Shown piece by piece: positions 1-11,984 of a stretch of DNA of 64,000 nucleotides; position 1 is the stretch's first letter; each line of letters opens with the position of its first letter. The notes under the pieces were generated by a model. That model ran no database searches, had not been told where the DNA came from, and saw nothing but the letters and a program-made list of their open reading frames with translations. The translations under genes were made by a program, and so were the position numbers. This stretch comes from Sphagnum compactum (Eukaryota > Bryophyta > Sphagnopsida > Sphagnales), in assembly GCA_965153455.1 (NCBI GenBank), contig OZ234494.1:7502001-7566000 (forward strand). The letters are read 5' to 3'.

Positions 1-741
1 CCCTCTTTGTTTCATCCTTTTCTGGCTGACTGCTCTATGTGTCAGCCCCTCTTTTGTGTTATGTATAGGAGAAGGGTAGGGCCAGAGGCTCTTCCTTGTT
101 TTGAGGTGCCTAGGCACAAGGGTAGAAACCTGACTGACAGGCACTGAAAACAAGGATGGGCCAAGGGTCCTACCCTTCTACATCATAAAAAGGTGCCCTA
201 ATTTTCAGAGGGTGTGAGCTTCCACCACAGAAGATTTCTTCTATTTCAGAAGATCCTTGCTGAGTTCTTGCACCTGACAATGGTCGTCTAAATACACTAC
301 AAAAATTAGGGCAGGTTTTTACATGGTGGAGAGAGATGAAATTTGCGGCAGTTGTTGATGATGATGAACCATATGGAGGTTTTGCAGTTTATCAGATTAA
401 TTGGTGGGCATGGGTGATATGTGGTGAACCTGTAGGCATATGTGGGGGCCAAGTGTGTCGGGTTTTCTTTTGACACTCTGCATAGACTGTTCAACGTGCG
501 GCTTGAAATATGGCAAAGCATTTTGATGGGCACCACAGTTCTGTGGATAAATGCAGAAAGCTCCATGTTGACGCGTGTTGTGGACTCCAACCGTGTGCTG
601 AGTCGTGCCCATTTTCTCAATGCCAAGCACACAGCCCAGGACCTTGAAGGTTCTCGAATTATTATTGGAGCTATCAAGTAGGAAATGCTTCCTGTGATGG
701 ATCTAAAATGCTCATTAATCAGCTTGCAATTTTTTTTACAG
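1..741. other. Region upstream of the ABC transporter core; 5' end of that gene not resolved
   Basis: An open stretch on the plus strand at about 433-681 ends close to a possible donor (GTAGGA at 665). A 20-bp segment at 742-761 is bounded by a good acceptor (pyrimidine run plus ACAG) and a consensus donor (GTAAGT). The 20-bp segment can be read in frame into the exon at 844, but the open stretch cannot be joined to both in one frame. Either part may hold the N-terminal or targeting sequence of the ABC transporter, or belong to its leader. Nothing else recognisable is seen in 1-300. Confidence 0.3.
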
Positions 742-843
742 CTGCAATGCTGCTATATTGGGTAAGTGCAGAATTGCTCTTCATTTTAGTAGGTAACAGT
801 CAAATGGGCAACTTATAATTTGGGAGGGTGTAATGGTTTTCAG

Positions 844-3800
844 CAATGTGAATTCTGTGGAAGCTGAGGAAGGGACTTTGAGAGGCGACAAGGGAGTAAG
901 AGAGGAGCAAGAGGTGGACCAGACTAGTTACTTGATGCGGGCAGTGTCTCTAGCTCGGAATGAATGCCTTCTGCTGTCCTGTGCTTTTTTCTGCCTTATG
1001 GTGTCATCTGTTTCCAGCTTGATCCTGCCAAATTATCAGGTTTTTCTCACTCTCACTTGACTGCTCTTATTTTCATTTGTGTTAGAAGAAATTTATGTCC
1101 AATGTATGTACCCATGTGAGAGTTCTCTTGTAATTTGCTGGTGCCAAAAGAGGAAACTCAAGCTATTGTTAGTGCTCACAGCATTGTGTTTAATTTCTTT
1201 CACAGGGTCGAATATTGGATCACGTGATTCAAGGAGCAGTAGCTCTGTTCAGGAGGGATGTGATATTGTTGATAGTCTTTAGCTTGGTGACCGGCCTTTT
1301 TGAGGCAGTTCGAAATCTATCCTTCACAGTGGTGAGCAAGCGTGTGTTAAAGACTCTGCAGGACAAGCTTTTCACAGGCATTGTGATACAAGACATTGCT
1401 TATTTTGATGGCACTACATCTGGAGAGGTCAGCAGTCAAGCTTTCAGTTTTTGAGTTTATTACATGAGATGGATAACCTTATCAAGCCCTGGTGTTGAAA
1501 CAATTGAAGGAGGTGTCATTTCCACTTTGGGGATTCTTTTTGTTTTACTCATGTTATTTTGGTGGCAGAGACATAAAAGGACTTGCTCATGAGGTGTAGG
1601 TTCCGTTGACATGAGAGTAAGAGTATACTTTGGTGAAACCTGATTATATTTATTTTGTGCACTATGAACAGCTGACCTCAAGGCTCACCAACGATGTGTC
1701 CTCAATGGCTGAGCCTGTGAACTGGATGCTTTCAGCACTTTTGCGAAATTTGCTCGCACTTGGCGGTGGATTTGCAATGTGCTTCATCATAAGCTGGAAG
1801 CTTAGCATGCTTGCTTTCACTACCATGGCTCCCATTATGCATATAACGGCTGTGTACTCTCGGTGGTCTAGGGAGCTTAATCGCAAGCGATATGCTTTGC
1901 TGGCAGAAGCAAACTCCTCTGCTGCAGAAGCTCTAGGAAACATAAGAACAGTGCGTGCCTTTTCCACTGAGGATGTGGAGATCGATCGATTCAAGTCAAA
2001 AACTCTTGCTGCCATGCGGAAAGGTGTAGGGGATTCTTTTGCATATGCGGGTGCTGTTGCCATCAACGACTGGTTGGATCTTGGTGCTTCTGTGCTGATT
2101 TTATGGTATTTCCCTTCCTTATGTTTGCCAATGCCTTTCAACCTTTTTTTATTCAACATCATGAAGGACAGGATACAGCATGCTCATGACAGCCAGGGGT
2201 GGTTTTGTTAGCACCTGAATAACAGACTGACATGATAGAAACGTTGCAATGTTAGTGTATTATTGCTCATGAGTGTGGTGGTTTTAAAGGTACGGAGGAG
2301 TGTTGGTGATGGACAATCGGCTGTCAATAGGGAGGCTCATCACATTTCAGCTATATTGGAACCAAATCCAGGGTGCTTATAAAGGTATCATGTCTGTGCT
2401 GATGTCACTCACACGCGCTGCAGGAGCAGCACAGCGGGTCCTCTCATTGGTGGATGCGCTCCCAGATATTGACCCAAACGCAGGCACCATGGTTTGCTCC
2501 CTTTCATACCTACTTTCTTTACAAGGTGGTGCCTGCAATATTTTTCTGTGGTAACTGATGTGATCATGTGGATTGATAATGAAAAACTTGTTCTCTGGCT
2601 TTTGTTGTGACAGGTTTCACATCTTGACGGGGCTATAAAACTAGAAGCTGTTCATTTTGCCTACCAAATGAGGCCTGAACACCCTGTCATTTCAGGGGTG
2701 AACTTGGATGTGGGAAGGGGTGATGTCTGTGCACTAGTTGGGCGCAGTGGTGGAGGCAAGTCTACCATTGTGCACTTGCTGATGCGTTTCTATGACCCTA
2801 CACAGGGACGAATTCTCCTAGATGGGTGGGACCTAAGAGACCTCAATCTGAAATCAGTCCACAAGCAGATGGGGTTGGTAGCCCAGGACACACAAATGTT
2901 TGCAGGCTCAATTGAGGAGAACATAACATATGGATTGCCTTCTGTTGATCGTGATGCTATGGAGAGGGCAGCAAAGTGGGTAATCAATCCATTGTTGTTT
3001 TGAAATTATTTATGTTCAATAATATTCAAGAACTTTTCTGATTGCAATGTGCAGAGATAATGCTGTCATGGTGGTGGTCAGAAAGATATTATATCAAATG
3101 TTGATGTGATTATTTGGATGGATTTTGACATTTGTCTAGGTCTGCAAATGCCCATGACTTCATATTGAGATTTCCAGAGGGTTATGCAACACGTGTTGGT
3201 GAACGTGGGGTGCGTCTCTCTGGTGGTCAGCGACAGGTTTCATCTCTACTCAAGGCTCTCATCTAGCTGACAATGTGTATTTGTTTATCACATCTGACAT
3301 TGTGGGATCATTAATCTTTTGAACTTTGAATCTCTCTCTCTCTCTCTCTGTGTTGTTAAGTTCTGGAATGTCTCTTTCTCACTCACTATAATGCACATGT
3401 TTTTGCTGGTCAAGAAAGGGTTAGCAACAAGGAAGGACATATTTTCTTTGTATCTGTAGTTCATGCTAACCATTATGTCTCTGATCCATGTTCTTTGACA
3501 GCGTGTTGCAATTGCACGAATGCTGCTTCGACAGCCAAAGATACTTCTGTTGGATGAGGCAACAAGCTCCTTGGATACTGAGAGTGAGGCATCAGTGCAA
3601 CAAGCATTGGATAGGCTCATTGGAGAGGGTGGGCGTACAATTGTTTTGGTAGCTCATCGGCTCTCCACTGTGCGCAATGCTAATAATATTGCAGTCCTGG
3701 ATAAAGGTGCTCTTGTTGAACAGGGTACTCATGAACAACTTTTAGAGATAAGTAAGTAACTGACTCTGATTGGGCAGTATCCGAATTGGGTATGCATGGA

Positions 3801-4019
3801 TCTGCTTTGTTCTTTTGTGTTATTTCAGTATTTTGTATTTGAGATCATTATGGGAATATTGATCTCATATTTTGTTACTTTGCAGAGGATGGAGTGTATG
3901 AGAAGCTTGTGCGAAGACAGTTGAACAAAGTGAGTAATCGCATTTTGGATGATCCAGAGACAGACGATACAAGTGATGATATCAACATATTACTGGATGA
4001 CACCTCCTCTCACACTTGA
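844..4019 (+). CDS. ABCB-type (TAP/MDR-like) half ABC transporter
   Basis: Eight exons join in frame: 844-1039, 1206-1427, 1672-2105, 2290-2491, 2614-2975, 3140-3236, 3502-3751 and 3886-4019 (TGA), with GT-AG introns. They encode about 631 residues, a transmembrane domain followed by a nucleotide-binding domain, which is normal for half-size ABCB proteins. The membrane half begins with a hydrophobic run (about residues 30-50) and includes an EAVRNLSF-like loop and the [13 protein letters not shown] coupling region. The ATPase half has Walker A (GRSGGGKST, 2740-2766), a Q-loop ([11 protein letters not shown]), signature LSGGQ (3216-3230), Walker B (ILLLDE, 3541-3558), SSLD, and the H-loop His (3655-3657). 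All catalytic positions look intact. It should work as a homo- or heterodimeric exporter; substrate and organelle cannot be read from the sequence. The true start lies upstream in exons not resolved here. A (TC)n run sits in the intron after exon 6. Confidence 0.94.
3331..3350. repeat. TC dinucleotide run in an ABC transporter intron
   Basis: About nine TC units lie inside the intron between exons 6 and 7 of the transporter. It is a simple microsatellite with no other visible role. Confidence 0.85.
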
Positions 4020-5050
4020 TGTTCCCTGCAGCAACCCTGTGCATAATGGGGGTCATATAGCCCTTCCTCTCCAGTTCACCCAAACCTGCTGGTGAGAGAA
4101 CTCTCATTTTTGCATGTAAAAGAGATTGTGATTAGTGTTCCAATTCTTTTCAGGTGAATATAAATCATAAGTATTGAGAAATCCTCAGTACCTTGTGAAG
4201 ATAATTCATAGTAGGAGGGGATCAATGACTTCACATTTCAGCATTGCCCATATGGATTTTTGGGAAGATGCAGTTTCAAAATCCCTTTGTCCTGAGATAT
4301 TTCAACAATGTGATCTGGGCTAAGTTCTGGAAGATTGCAAGGGATGCGTGACCATGAAGGGTATGCAAAGATCTTGTGATTGTGCAAATTTCAGCATATA
4401 TCTCTGTGACATGCTGATACAATATTCAGCACTAAACTCCAATGCCAGTTTACTCTAGTGGAGCATTATTATCTACCTCATTGATTTGGGGGACACGGCC
4501 CCCTTCAAAACAGTAGTGTTCGGTTTTATGGTAATTTGAGGCTCAAAGAAAATTACAATTTCCAGGAGTTTCTCAAACTTTGAGATCTGCAGATAATTTA
4601 TTATGAAATTGATCCTGAGAAAAAAAAAATTCTGACAAACTTCCAGTTGTATTTTTTAAATTTTAGAACATTGATTTTTTCAACCAATCAAAATGCCTTG
4701 TCATCATATTCCCCTTTCCTTTTCCCTTTTTCATCCCAAACCTTAACACTTGGGGCCAATGACACTTGAGCTCACAATTGGTCCAAAACGATTTTTTTGC
4801 AATTGAATTTTTTGACAAAGTCATGTCTCTTAAAGGCTTAAGAGGTTTTGTACAAGGACAAATCCATTAGAGGCTTGACAATAATCTTACTTGGGCAGAC
4901 AGCACAAGGCTCCTCCATTTAACATGAAAAGTGAGAATCTATTTAAGTGTCACCACCTTTGCCAATTATTATCATCGACAAATCAAAGGCAATCATATTC
5001 TTTTACAAGTTCTTTTGGAGGTCATGGTATCTTGATCATATTTTTAAAAT
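4020..5050. other. 3' flank of the transporter and AT-rich spacer
   Basis: This stretch holds the 3' untranslated region of the transporter and then AT-rich sequence with no coding potential that I can support. A short motif ACCAATCAAAATG near 4684 resembles the inner motif of the MITEs at 5.5-6.1 kb, so an older element copy may lie here. Confidence 0.5.
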
Positions 5051-5300
5051 ATGCTCAATTTCATTGTATTAAAAGTAAAGGCCATTTATTGCTACAAGTG
5101 GAGAAATGCTTTTTTTGGCCAATTTTGCAATGTAGTCAAAGTGGCAAAGATCCACAAGAAAATTTTGCCAAATTTGGCTACAAGCTAAATATGAAAGCAA
5201 AAATTTTGAACATACTTTTATATTTTTAGCTATCTACTTGAACCATGTATAGAGATTTGGCGATTTTTCTTAAATTTTGGTGTAATTATGAATATTGAAA
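5050..5300. repeat. Dispersed repeat copy 1 (pair with 6770-6970)
   Basis: The stretch around GGCCAATTTTGC and TTTGGCTACAAGCTAAATATG reads as a diverged copy of 6770-6970, which has TTTGGCTATAAACAGAATATG, followed in both copies by related AT-rich text. Weaker matches to the same core occur inside the MITEs near 40.35 and 40.66 kb. It is probably an older, decayed member of the same non-autonomous family. Confidence 0.5.
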
Positions 5301-5384
5301 ATATTTGAAAGCACTTGATTCTAGCGCTTTTAATTTTAATATAACTTTTTGACTATATATAGCAAGCACGAAAAAGGCTGGAGA

Positions 5385-5507
5385 TGCTTTAAAGCACTAA
5401 AAGCACAATCTTTCAAATTGAAAATGGGATGTGTGCATAAAAAAAGATTATACTTCATCCAAAATAGTGTGATATGCAAGTTACTATTATTGCTAATAGA
5501 AATGCTC
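5385..5507. mobile_element. Right part of a Tourist-like MITE (first of three abutting copies)
   Basis: The end of this stretch (TATACTTCATCC, AATAGTGT, ATGCTC) aligns with the right end of the neighbouring element at 5511-5736 (TATACTTCTTCC, AATAGTGT, ATGCTC). It finishes at 5507 and is followed by TTA. Its left end is not visible, so it is a truncated or very diverged copy. Confidence 0.5.
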
Positions 5508-5510
5508 TTA

Positions 5511-5736
5511 GAGCATCTCAACCCACACCCCCTGTTTGGGCCTGTGGTACACTTCTTGGGACAATCATTATGATTGGGCAATCAAAAATAGTAATTTCCT
5601 TTTACTGGCCCTTTTGAAGGGCATTGTATCATTGACCTATGTATAGGCCCAGAAGGAATTCCACACTATTTGACTTATATACTTCTTCCAAAAAAATAGT
5701 GTTCATGCCATTTTAGTACTCCAGATGGACATGCTC
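5511..5736. mobile_element. Tourist-like MITE A
   Basis: It begins GAGCATCTC and ends with the inverted form GACATGCTC. It is flanked on both sides by TTA (5508-5510 and 5737-5739), the three-base TWA duplication typical of PIF/Harbinger-derived Tourist elements. The inner motif CAATCATTATGATTG with a following CAATCAAAA recurs in MITE B and in the element at 39.56 kb. It has no coding capacity. Confidence 0.75.
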
Positions 5737-5739
5737 TTA

Positions 5740-6079
5740 GAGTATGCACAATGAGAGCCCCCATTTGAGCTTCTATTAGTATTTAGCACTTTCAATGTGA
5801 ATTATTAATTCCTCCCCCATCCCATCCCATCCATTAAACCTGAAAAAAAGTGGATTGAATAAAGTGATAGCCCATTTAAACTTACCACTTGGACCAATCA
5901 TTATAGTTGACCAATCAAAAACAATAGCTTCTTCTTAGTGGTGTCATTACAAGGCATTGCTAACATGGGGTATATTTACCAGCCCATAAGTGTTTCACAC
6001 TATTTAATTGTAGTACTTTCATCTAAGTAAAACATACTTGGAGAGGCCATTTTTTCCTCTTTAGACGCCAGGCATGCTC
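5740..6079. mobile_element. Tourist-like MITE B, abutting MITE A
   Basis: It begins GAGTATGC and ends GCATGCTC, with TTA on both sides (5737-5739 shared with MITE A, and 6080-6082). The inner ACCAATCATTATAGTTG motif matches that of MITE A. Sequence just outside (AGCACACTAAAAGCA) resembles AGCACTAAAAGCA at 5385, so the host sequence may have been split or duplicated by the insertions. Confidence 0.72.
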
Positions 6080-6082
6080 TTA

Positions 6083-7453
6083 GCACACTAAAAGCAATGT
6101 CTTCAAATTGCCCATTTTACAGCATAGAATGCCTTCAAAAGAACACCCAGAATTACTGGGGTGCATGGATGTTAATATGCTCACAGGAGAACCTGCAAAT
6201 ATCAAACAAAACAACTCAATACCATAGCCTAGGGTCAGTTTCCACATTGACAAAAACAAATAATTATTTTTTTCAAAAAATAATTCGCTTTTTAAAATTT
6301 AAAATCATTGAATTTTGCATGATCTACTATGATATTGTCACATGAGTAAGGGAAATTATTCAGAGTGTAGTCGATGATAATAATGATGATTTTCAACATG
6401 TCAATTTCATATTTTCACAAAAATTCATTTTGCTATTCTGAGGATTATTTAATGACGAAACTGCCCTTAGGGTAAGGTAGTAGTACTTGATCAGGCACTG
6501 AAACTTTGCCAAGCACAGTCATGGGGCACATGCCTGCTCTGTTCATGTATGCTTGGAATGTGAACCCTTCCCTAACCAGCCACCCACCCTCCTCAAACTT
6601 GAAGTTTGTGAAGAATTCCAGTATCTTGGAGTTTTGTGAAAATTTTCACTTCAATCTGACAATGGAAGCTCCATGCTCCAGAAGTTGTGTAGCATTGTTG
6701 GACTCTCTGGTTTGTGCAATAATCTGAGTTCTGTTTGACCAAGTTCCCAGATGTACATTGGATTTAATTTTTTTAATTGAAAGATTGGACTGCCAAGCAG
6801 TGTTGTTTGGCCCTTTTTTTAATGTAGCTGAAGTCGGGATCATCCAATAGACAGTTTAGCCAATTTTGGCTATAAACAGAATATGAAAGTAAGAAAGTTT
6901 AAAAGCATCCTTCACATTTTATGCTACATGCTAGAATCAATAGAGGAATCTCACAAATTTTCCAACAAAGAATTTTCATAATTTGGCAACTGGAAAACCC
7001 AAATAACACATTTTTTAGCCAGTTTGAAAAAAATTCACCTATTGGCTAAATTTAGCCAGAGGAAAAAAGAAACCTCTACTACCAAGGTAGTAATCTCTTC
7101 AGCTTTTTTTAGTCCTTTTGAGTGTGAATCTGTGTTGGGTAGGTATGAGATTTAAGGCCAAACTCCTCACAAGCATCATTTGGGATATATTCTAGGGACA
7201 ATGTTTCATTGAAGTTGATTTAGATAAGACAACTTTAGTTTTCAAAAGTCATCAGTCATCACTTGGATAGGTTCAAACTAAAATTTGTTTGAAGTCATTC
7301 CCAAGTAAAGAGGCATGAAAAAGTATGGCCCAAACTCACCACATTACAATGAAAAACAAATTGAAATCATCATATTTAAAGAATAGGTTGAGCATGTCAC
7401 CAAAATATAGCATGATTCCTAAACTTGTAGACTTTCCTGTTTGACTTGCCTCT
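6083..7453. other. AT-rich spacer with a second dispersed-repeat copy
   Basis: No gene is supported. Positions 6770-6970 are the second copy of the dispersed repeat at 5050-5300. The remainder is AT-rich and short open frames here look random. Confidence 0.5.
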
Positions 7454-8517
7454 TTGACTTGTACCCTCATTTTATTAAGCCCTCAAATTCGGAAAAGAAA
7501 ATTAGTAAATAAAATTAACTTGAAAATTGTATTTAGTCCAACTTTTTTGGTATCCTCTTTATTTTGTCACCTCCTTTTTGCTATAAACCTTAAACCCATC
7601 AAAACAACTAGAGATTATGTGGGGGGCATGAAAGGTAAGAAGGCAATTGTTGCTAGAGTTGATATTGATGCTAAGACAAAAGCTGTGAAGATTGAAGTTC
7701 CAAAGGAATCGAGCTTCGTGCTTTTTACTGCACCCATCAAACCGATGGTGTCATATGTTGATATGAAGGCCTCCTTAGAGTGCCTACACAAATGGTTGTC
7801 AAAGACTTTGAATATATAGGTATTGATAACTAGAGTTATAATTTAACCCTTGAATTTGTATTGGAGTATTTGCCCTTGGTTACATTGCATTGACATTATT
7901 CATGATGTATAGGAGGCCAAGAAATGTTTAAGTTTGTTGTTCCCCGATTGTGGCCACCAGCTCGATGAAACCAATGGGGGTTTCTGAGCCGATTCCAAAA
8001 GTTTTGCAACCATAACTGAAGCCACACTTGAACAAGGTAAATGAGTGGTATTAAGACCACAGCAATAGGATGCTCTAATGCTATTGTAGCTATGTTTTGA
8101 AAGAGGTAGTAAAAGCTGTTATGAAAGCTAGTATTAATGCCTAATAATTGTTGTTTCTAATTGTTGTCTAGAAAATGCAGGCCAAGATTTGCAATGCATA
8201 GCAACACACCTTACTAAACACATAACATTTTGACATTAACATAGGACTAATGATATAAATGTTTCACAAACTGTGAAGTGGACAATTCATAGAAAGTAGA
8301 CTTTAATCTTTGAACTTCTTGAATGGTGGCAGGTACAAAAGAAAGTCATAGTGCCTATAAAGGAGATTGTCCAACCCACAATTCTCAAGGAACTTGATCT
8401 CAAGTCCATGACCAACAACTTGATGAAACAAGTAGCCGAAGTTATTGAATTATCTCGAAATTTTTTGCAACCATCCCCAAAGATGGTAAACCAGTCGTGG
8501 TAGTTGTACCATGACAA
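7454..8517 (+). pseudogene. Unidentified exon-like coding remnants
   Basis: Not recognised. A plus-strand open frame at 7454-7819 ends with a lysine-rich, non-random segment (GGMKGKKAIVARVDID, then KAVKIEVPKES). A further open stretch starts after an AG near 7912 (EAKKCLSLLFPDCGHQLDE). Another at about 8334-8505 reads KKVIVPIKEIVQPTILKELD and onward. They look like decayed exons of one gene or of captured gene sequence, interrupted by stops. No catalytic motif is visible. They could be chance, but codon composition differs from the flanking AT-rich text. Confidence 0.3.
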
Positions 8518-8830
8518 GAGAATGCTGGAGTTTTTGTACCTACGTTTTTTGAGGGTTTCATAATTAACTTATGAAATGCTGGTATAAATGCCTTGTGCTA
8601 TTGGAAATGTAGGCTAGGTTTTGCATTGTATAATGACACACTTACTCTAAATGTAAAATTTGATACTGACATACAAATAGTCAATGTTCACAGATTGTTA
8701 AATCTATAATTAGTAGATAGCAAATTTCAATCTTAGAACTTCTTGAATGGTTGTAGGTATTAAAAAAAGTCATAACGCTTATAAAAGAGACCATCCAACC
8801 CACAGTTCCCAAGTCCCAAACTTGATAATT
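8160..8830 (+). repeat. Tandem duplication, unit about 430 bp
   Basis: The block 8170-8405 is repeated at about 8605-8828. Matching landmarks are TTTGCAATGCATAG/TTTGCATTGTATAA, GAACTTCTTGAATGG (near 8315 and again near 8738) and CATCCAACCCACA/TGTCCAACCCACA. The copies are diverged and both include the exon-like KKVI...PIKE segment, so an exon-bearing unit was duplicated. Confidence 0.75.
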
Positions 8831-11800
8831 AAAAATGGGAAAATGCGAGCACCTACTCACATTGTTTCGACCATCTGTGATGATAGAGGTACCTCTTTCT
8901 ACAACTGCATAATAGGACCATAATAATATGATTATAAACAAAATTGTAATTGGATCACAACAACAGCATGGTATATTTGTACCATACGAATTTGATAGCA
9001 GGGAAATCAAAAGTTATTGAACTCCAATTGCAATTGGTAAGTTTGGAACCATGTGCAATGACAACCCTAAAACCCTAGTCATCATCGTAAGTAAGGGAAA
9101 CATTTTACTTATAAAACATTTCTTTAGATTCCAAATTTTGCTTCAAACCAACCCCTTGGAACTCTGGTTAAATGGACATTATACACAATGCTGCTATTTC
9201 AAGATACAAAGGTCAACAAATCCTCCATTTGAAATTTGGCTCCCCTTTAGCCTTCTGTGGTTTAAGAGCAAGGAGATGGCACCCATTTAACCTATAAAAA
9301 TCCTTTTTCGGCTGTCTTTGGCCATGAAACCTGAATGTTCTTTTACTTAGCATCTCCTTGATTTGCTAATGATATATGTATCATAGGTTTCACCACCTGA
9401 TTCTTTTGTTATTTTCTTTGAATCCAGAAATCATGTTTTACTTTAAAGTGTGGAACTTGGGATAGATTGTCATGTTTATATGTCAGCATTTATAATCAGC
9501 CCAGTGTGATTAAGAGTTTTAAAGCTGATCACAAACTATTTAGACAAGTGGGCAATCATGAAGCTATCATTAGTAACATAATGTCATGGGTTTATGCGTA
9601 GGGGCTAACAATGGAAATGCACCCAAAGTTGCCAGTGTGTAACTGTTGCAAGTCCAAACGTTCTTATGAAAATAGGGGTTTTCAAAGATTGAACTGAAAT
9701 TCATGATGAAAGACTAATTTGAACATTTTGAAGTTCATTTTTGAATAGTGAATAGTATAAACTCTTTGGAATAGTTTAAGCTAGGGTTCAAGCCAGTGGT
9801 GGCATGGGTTAGTGGCACTTGTGTTTGCATTTTCAAGTCAGAAGTTTAGTTTGGCCATGCTTTGAAACATTCCTGGGCTAATCATTTGTTTCATGATCCC
9901 ACACTGTGCTGTCGAGATTCAAGTTGATACTTCTATACTCATTGGGTTGTGATGGTTGCTACAACATGCTCTTGTTGGTTTGATCCACATTTTAATTTCT
10001 TCTTGGAACATAAAGTTTTTAATTCATATTTATAGGCGCAATAGTTTAAAATTTATCCATCAAACTTGAAGGTACTCATTATCTGCTATTTGAGCTGTGC
10101 TTTTTAGGGTTTAGATGAGGCACATATTAGTTTTGGATTAGCTTAACAATTGTTGACATCATCATCATCAAATTATGGTTGAGGGTTCAAAAAGTCATGT
10201 TCTAGAGGTTCAATGTGACCCTTTTTCATCCTTGATCAAATCAATGGTAGTTGTTTCGATTTTTATTTTTATTTTTTTTTGGGTTGGGTTTGGTTTGGTT
10301 TGGTTTGCTTTTCATTTTATTTTTAAAAAAAAATATTGTGATGTTTCTTGCACAACTCCATGCTCTAGAGAGTATGATCACGCTTTCTATTTGCATGTAA
10401 TTCCTATGCGTACCACCGCAAATGAGCAACCTTACAAACTACATAATTTTCAGTTGCACATTTTGAATTCTTCAAAAAATTGGTAGCCTAATCCAAAGGT
10501 AGGCTAATCTTTCCATTATTTTAGGGTTTTCACGGTACTTTCTGAGTCACTCTTCACTGACCATCACCTTTTTAGCAGATGTAGATCTTCTGACACCTAG
10601 TTGAGAATGTCAAATTTGTAGTAGTAGTTGCCGGCAATGCTTAGATGGTTCTGGCATATGAGGCATAATTCCTTGTGGCTGGTTGATTCTGTATGCAGCA
10701 AGCTAGTTTGGGATTTTGTTGCACATATGGTAACATCTATTCCACTACCAAGTTTTGGAAAAAGCCAAATATTGTTCATTGTGGAGAATCTCCTCTTGAC
10801 AGTAGAAGCTCCACTAGAGGGGGGCGTACCTTATGCGAATGTATGTTGACTTAAAATCACCAGGGATGTTTGAGATGTGGAATGACTCCAAAATATATAG
10901 AGCTGCTAACTTTTTCTTAATTGGCTGCAGATGTCATTTGAACTGCTTGTTTGCAGCCTAGATGTCGACAATGTGCTTCATTTATTCACTGCTACTTTTC
11001 TTGAATAACGTGTGCTTCTGTGTGCCAACAAGTAAGTGTTCCTTGCCTTTTCTTTCTTTCTATGCTTGTGTGCAGTAGAACATGTGGCCCAAGTAAGAAC
11101 AAAACAACTTCAAATCCAATTGTGAACCCTAAGCAAGCAAAGGTCATGATTAGGAATGGTATCAAAAAGTTCATTCTAGATTCCAATGCTGCTTGTTCTT
11201 GGAAATGATAGGACATGGGGGGATATGTGGGTAGGTACTTGAGCAGTGCTGGTGATGGTGGTAGAGCCTATCTGCCATCTCATATACCCAATCAAGTGGC
11301 AGGTGAGTGAATGGTGGCTTGATAGGCAAGTTAAACTTTTACAAAGCTTGTTGCGCATGAACAAGGATACTACCTTCAAAGTTTTCTTTTTGCAATCTCA
11401 TGGAGATGTGGTTTGATAGGTAAAGGGTAGTGTTGTCAGGTTATGCAAATTTTGAGGAATTGATGTGGGATGGCAGCATGTGTACATCCTAGTCTTTTAC
11501 AATGCTAGAGTTGGCTTCATTGGTGTACCACTCTGTATCTGATCATGGGTCTACATTCAGCTGTGGATACTTCAGATTTGACGGATGGGGCATGACTTTT
11601 TGCCCTTCTGTTTTCATCACATTTGACTACCATTTCCTTTGGTGGGCTTTTTGCAAGATAAGTTGAGAACATCGCCAAGCAGTGCAGTTGACTGCTCACT
11701 AGAGCTTCTTTGTCGAAGTTCTAGAACATGGTCAAAGTTTGTAAGGAGAACAAGCTACATATATTGTATAGGGTTTAGGGAACCTCGTAGAGCTCTATTA

Positions 11801-11890
11801 TGGAGGACTTTATTATGTCTGTTTCACATAGTTTCACTAGTAGAACATGATCTAGACATGTGATTTTGTGTGTAGAGGTAAAAACATCTA
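8831..11890. other. Long spacer, no supported gene
   Basis: I find no convincing coding exon here. The sequence includes a (TTTGG)n-like run near 10280-10310, poly-T/poly-A stretches, and some open frames of 60-100 codons without recognisable protein content. Possible unannotated non-coding transcripts cannot be judged. Confidence 0.45.
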
Positions 11891-11984
11891 ATACTTCATG
11901 TGAAACTACATGCATATTAGGTACAGGGTCAGACTTTATACTTCATGTGAAACTACATGCATATTAGGTACAGGGTCAGACTTT
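11891..11984. repeat. Perfect tandem duplication of 47 bp
   Basis: Positions 11891-11937 are repeated without mismatch at 11938-11984. Each unit starts ATACTTCATG and ends CAGACTTT. The perfect identity points to a recent event. Confidence 0.95.

Noticed and set aside
306-677. Minus-strand frame of 123 codons at the left edge
   Set aside because: It starts opposite the region upstream of the ABC transporter, has no recognisable domain, and is most likely a shadow.
10241-10486. Frames around the (TTTGG)n run at 10.3 kb
   Set aside because: They are translations of simple repeat and poly-A/T text (Lys/Asn/Pro or Phe/Trp/Gly runs).
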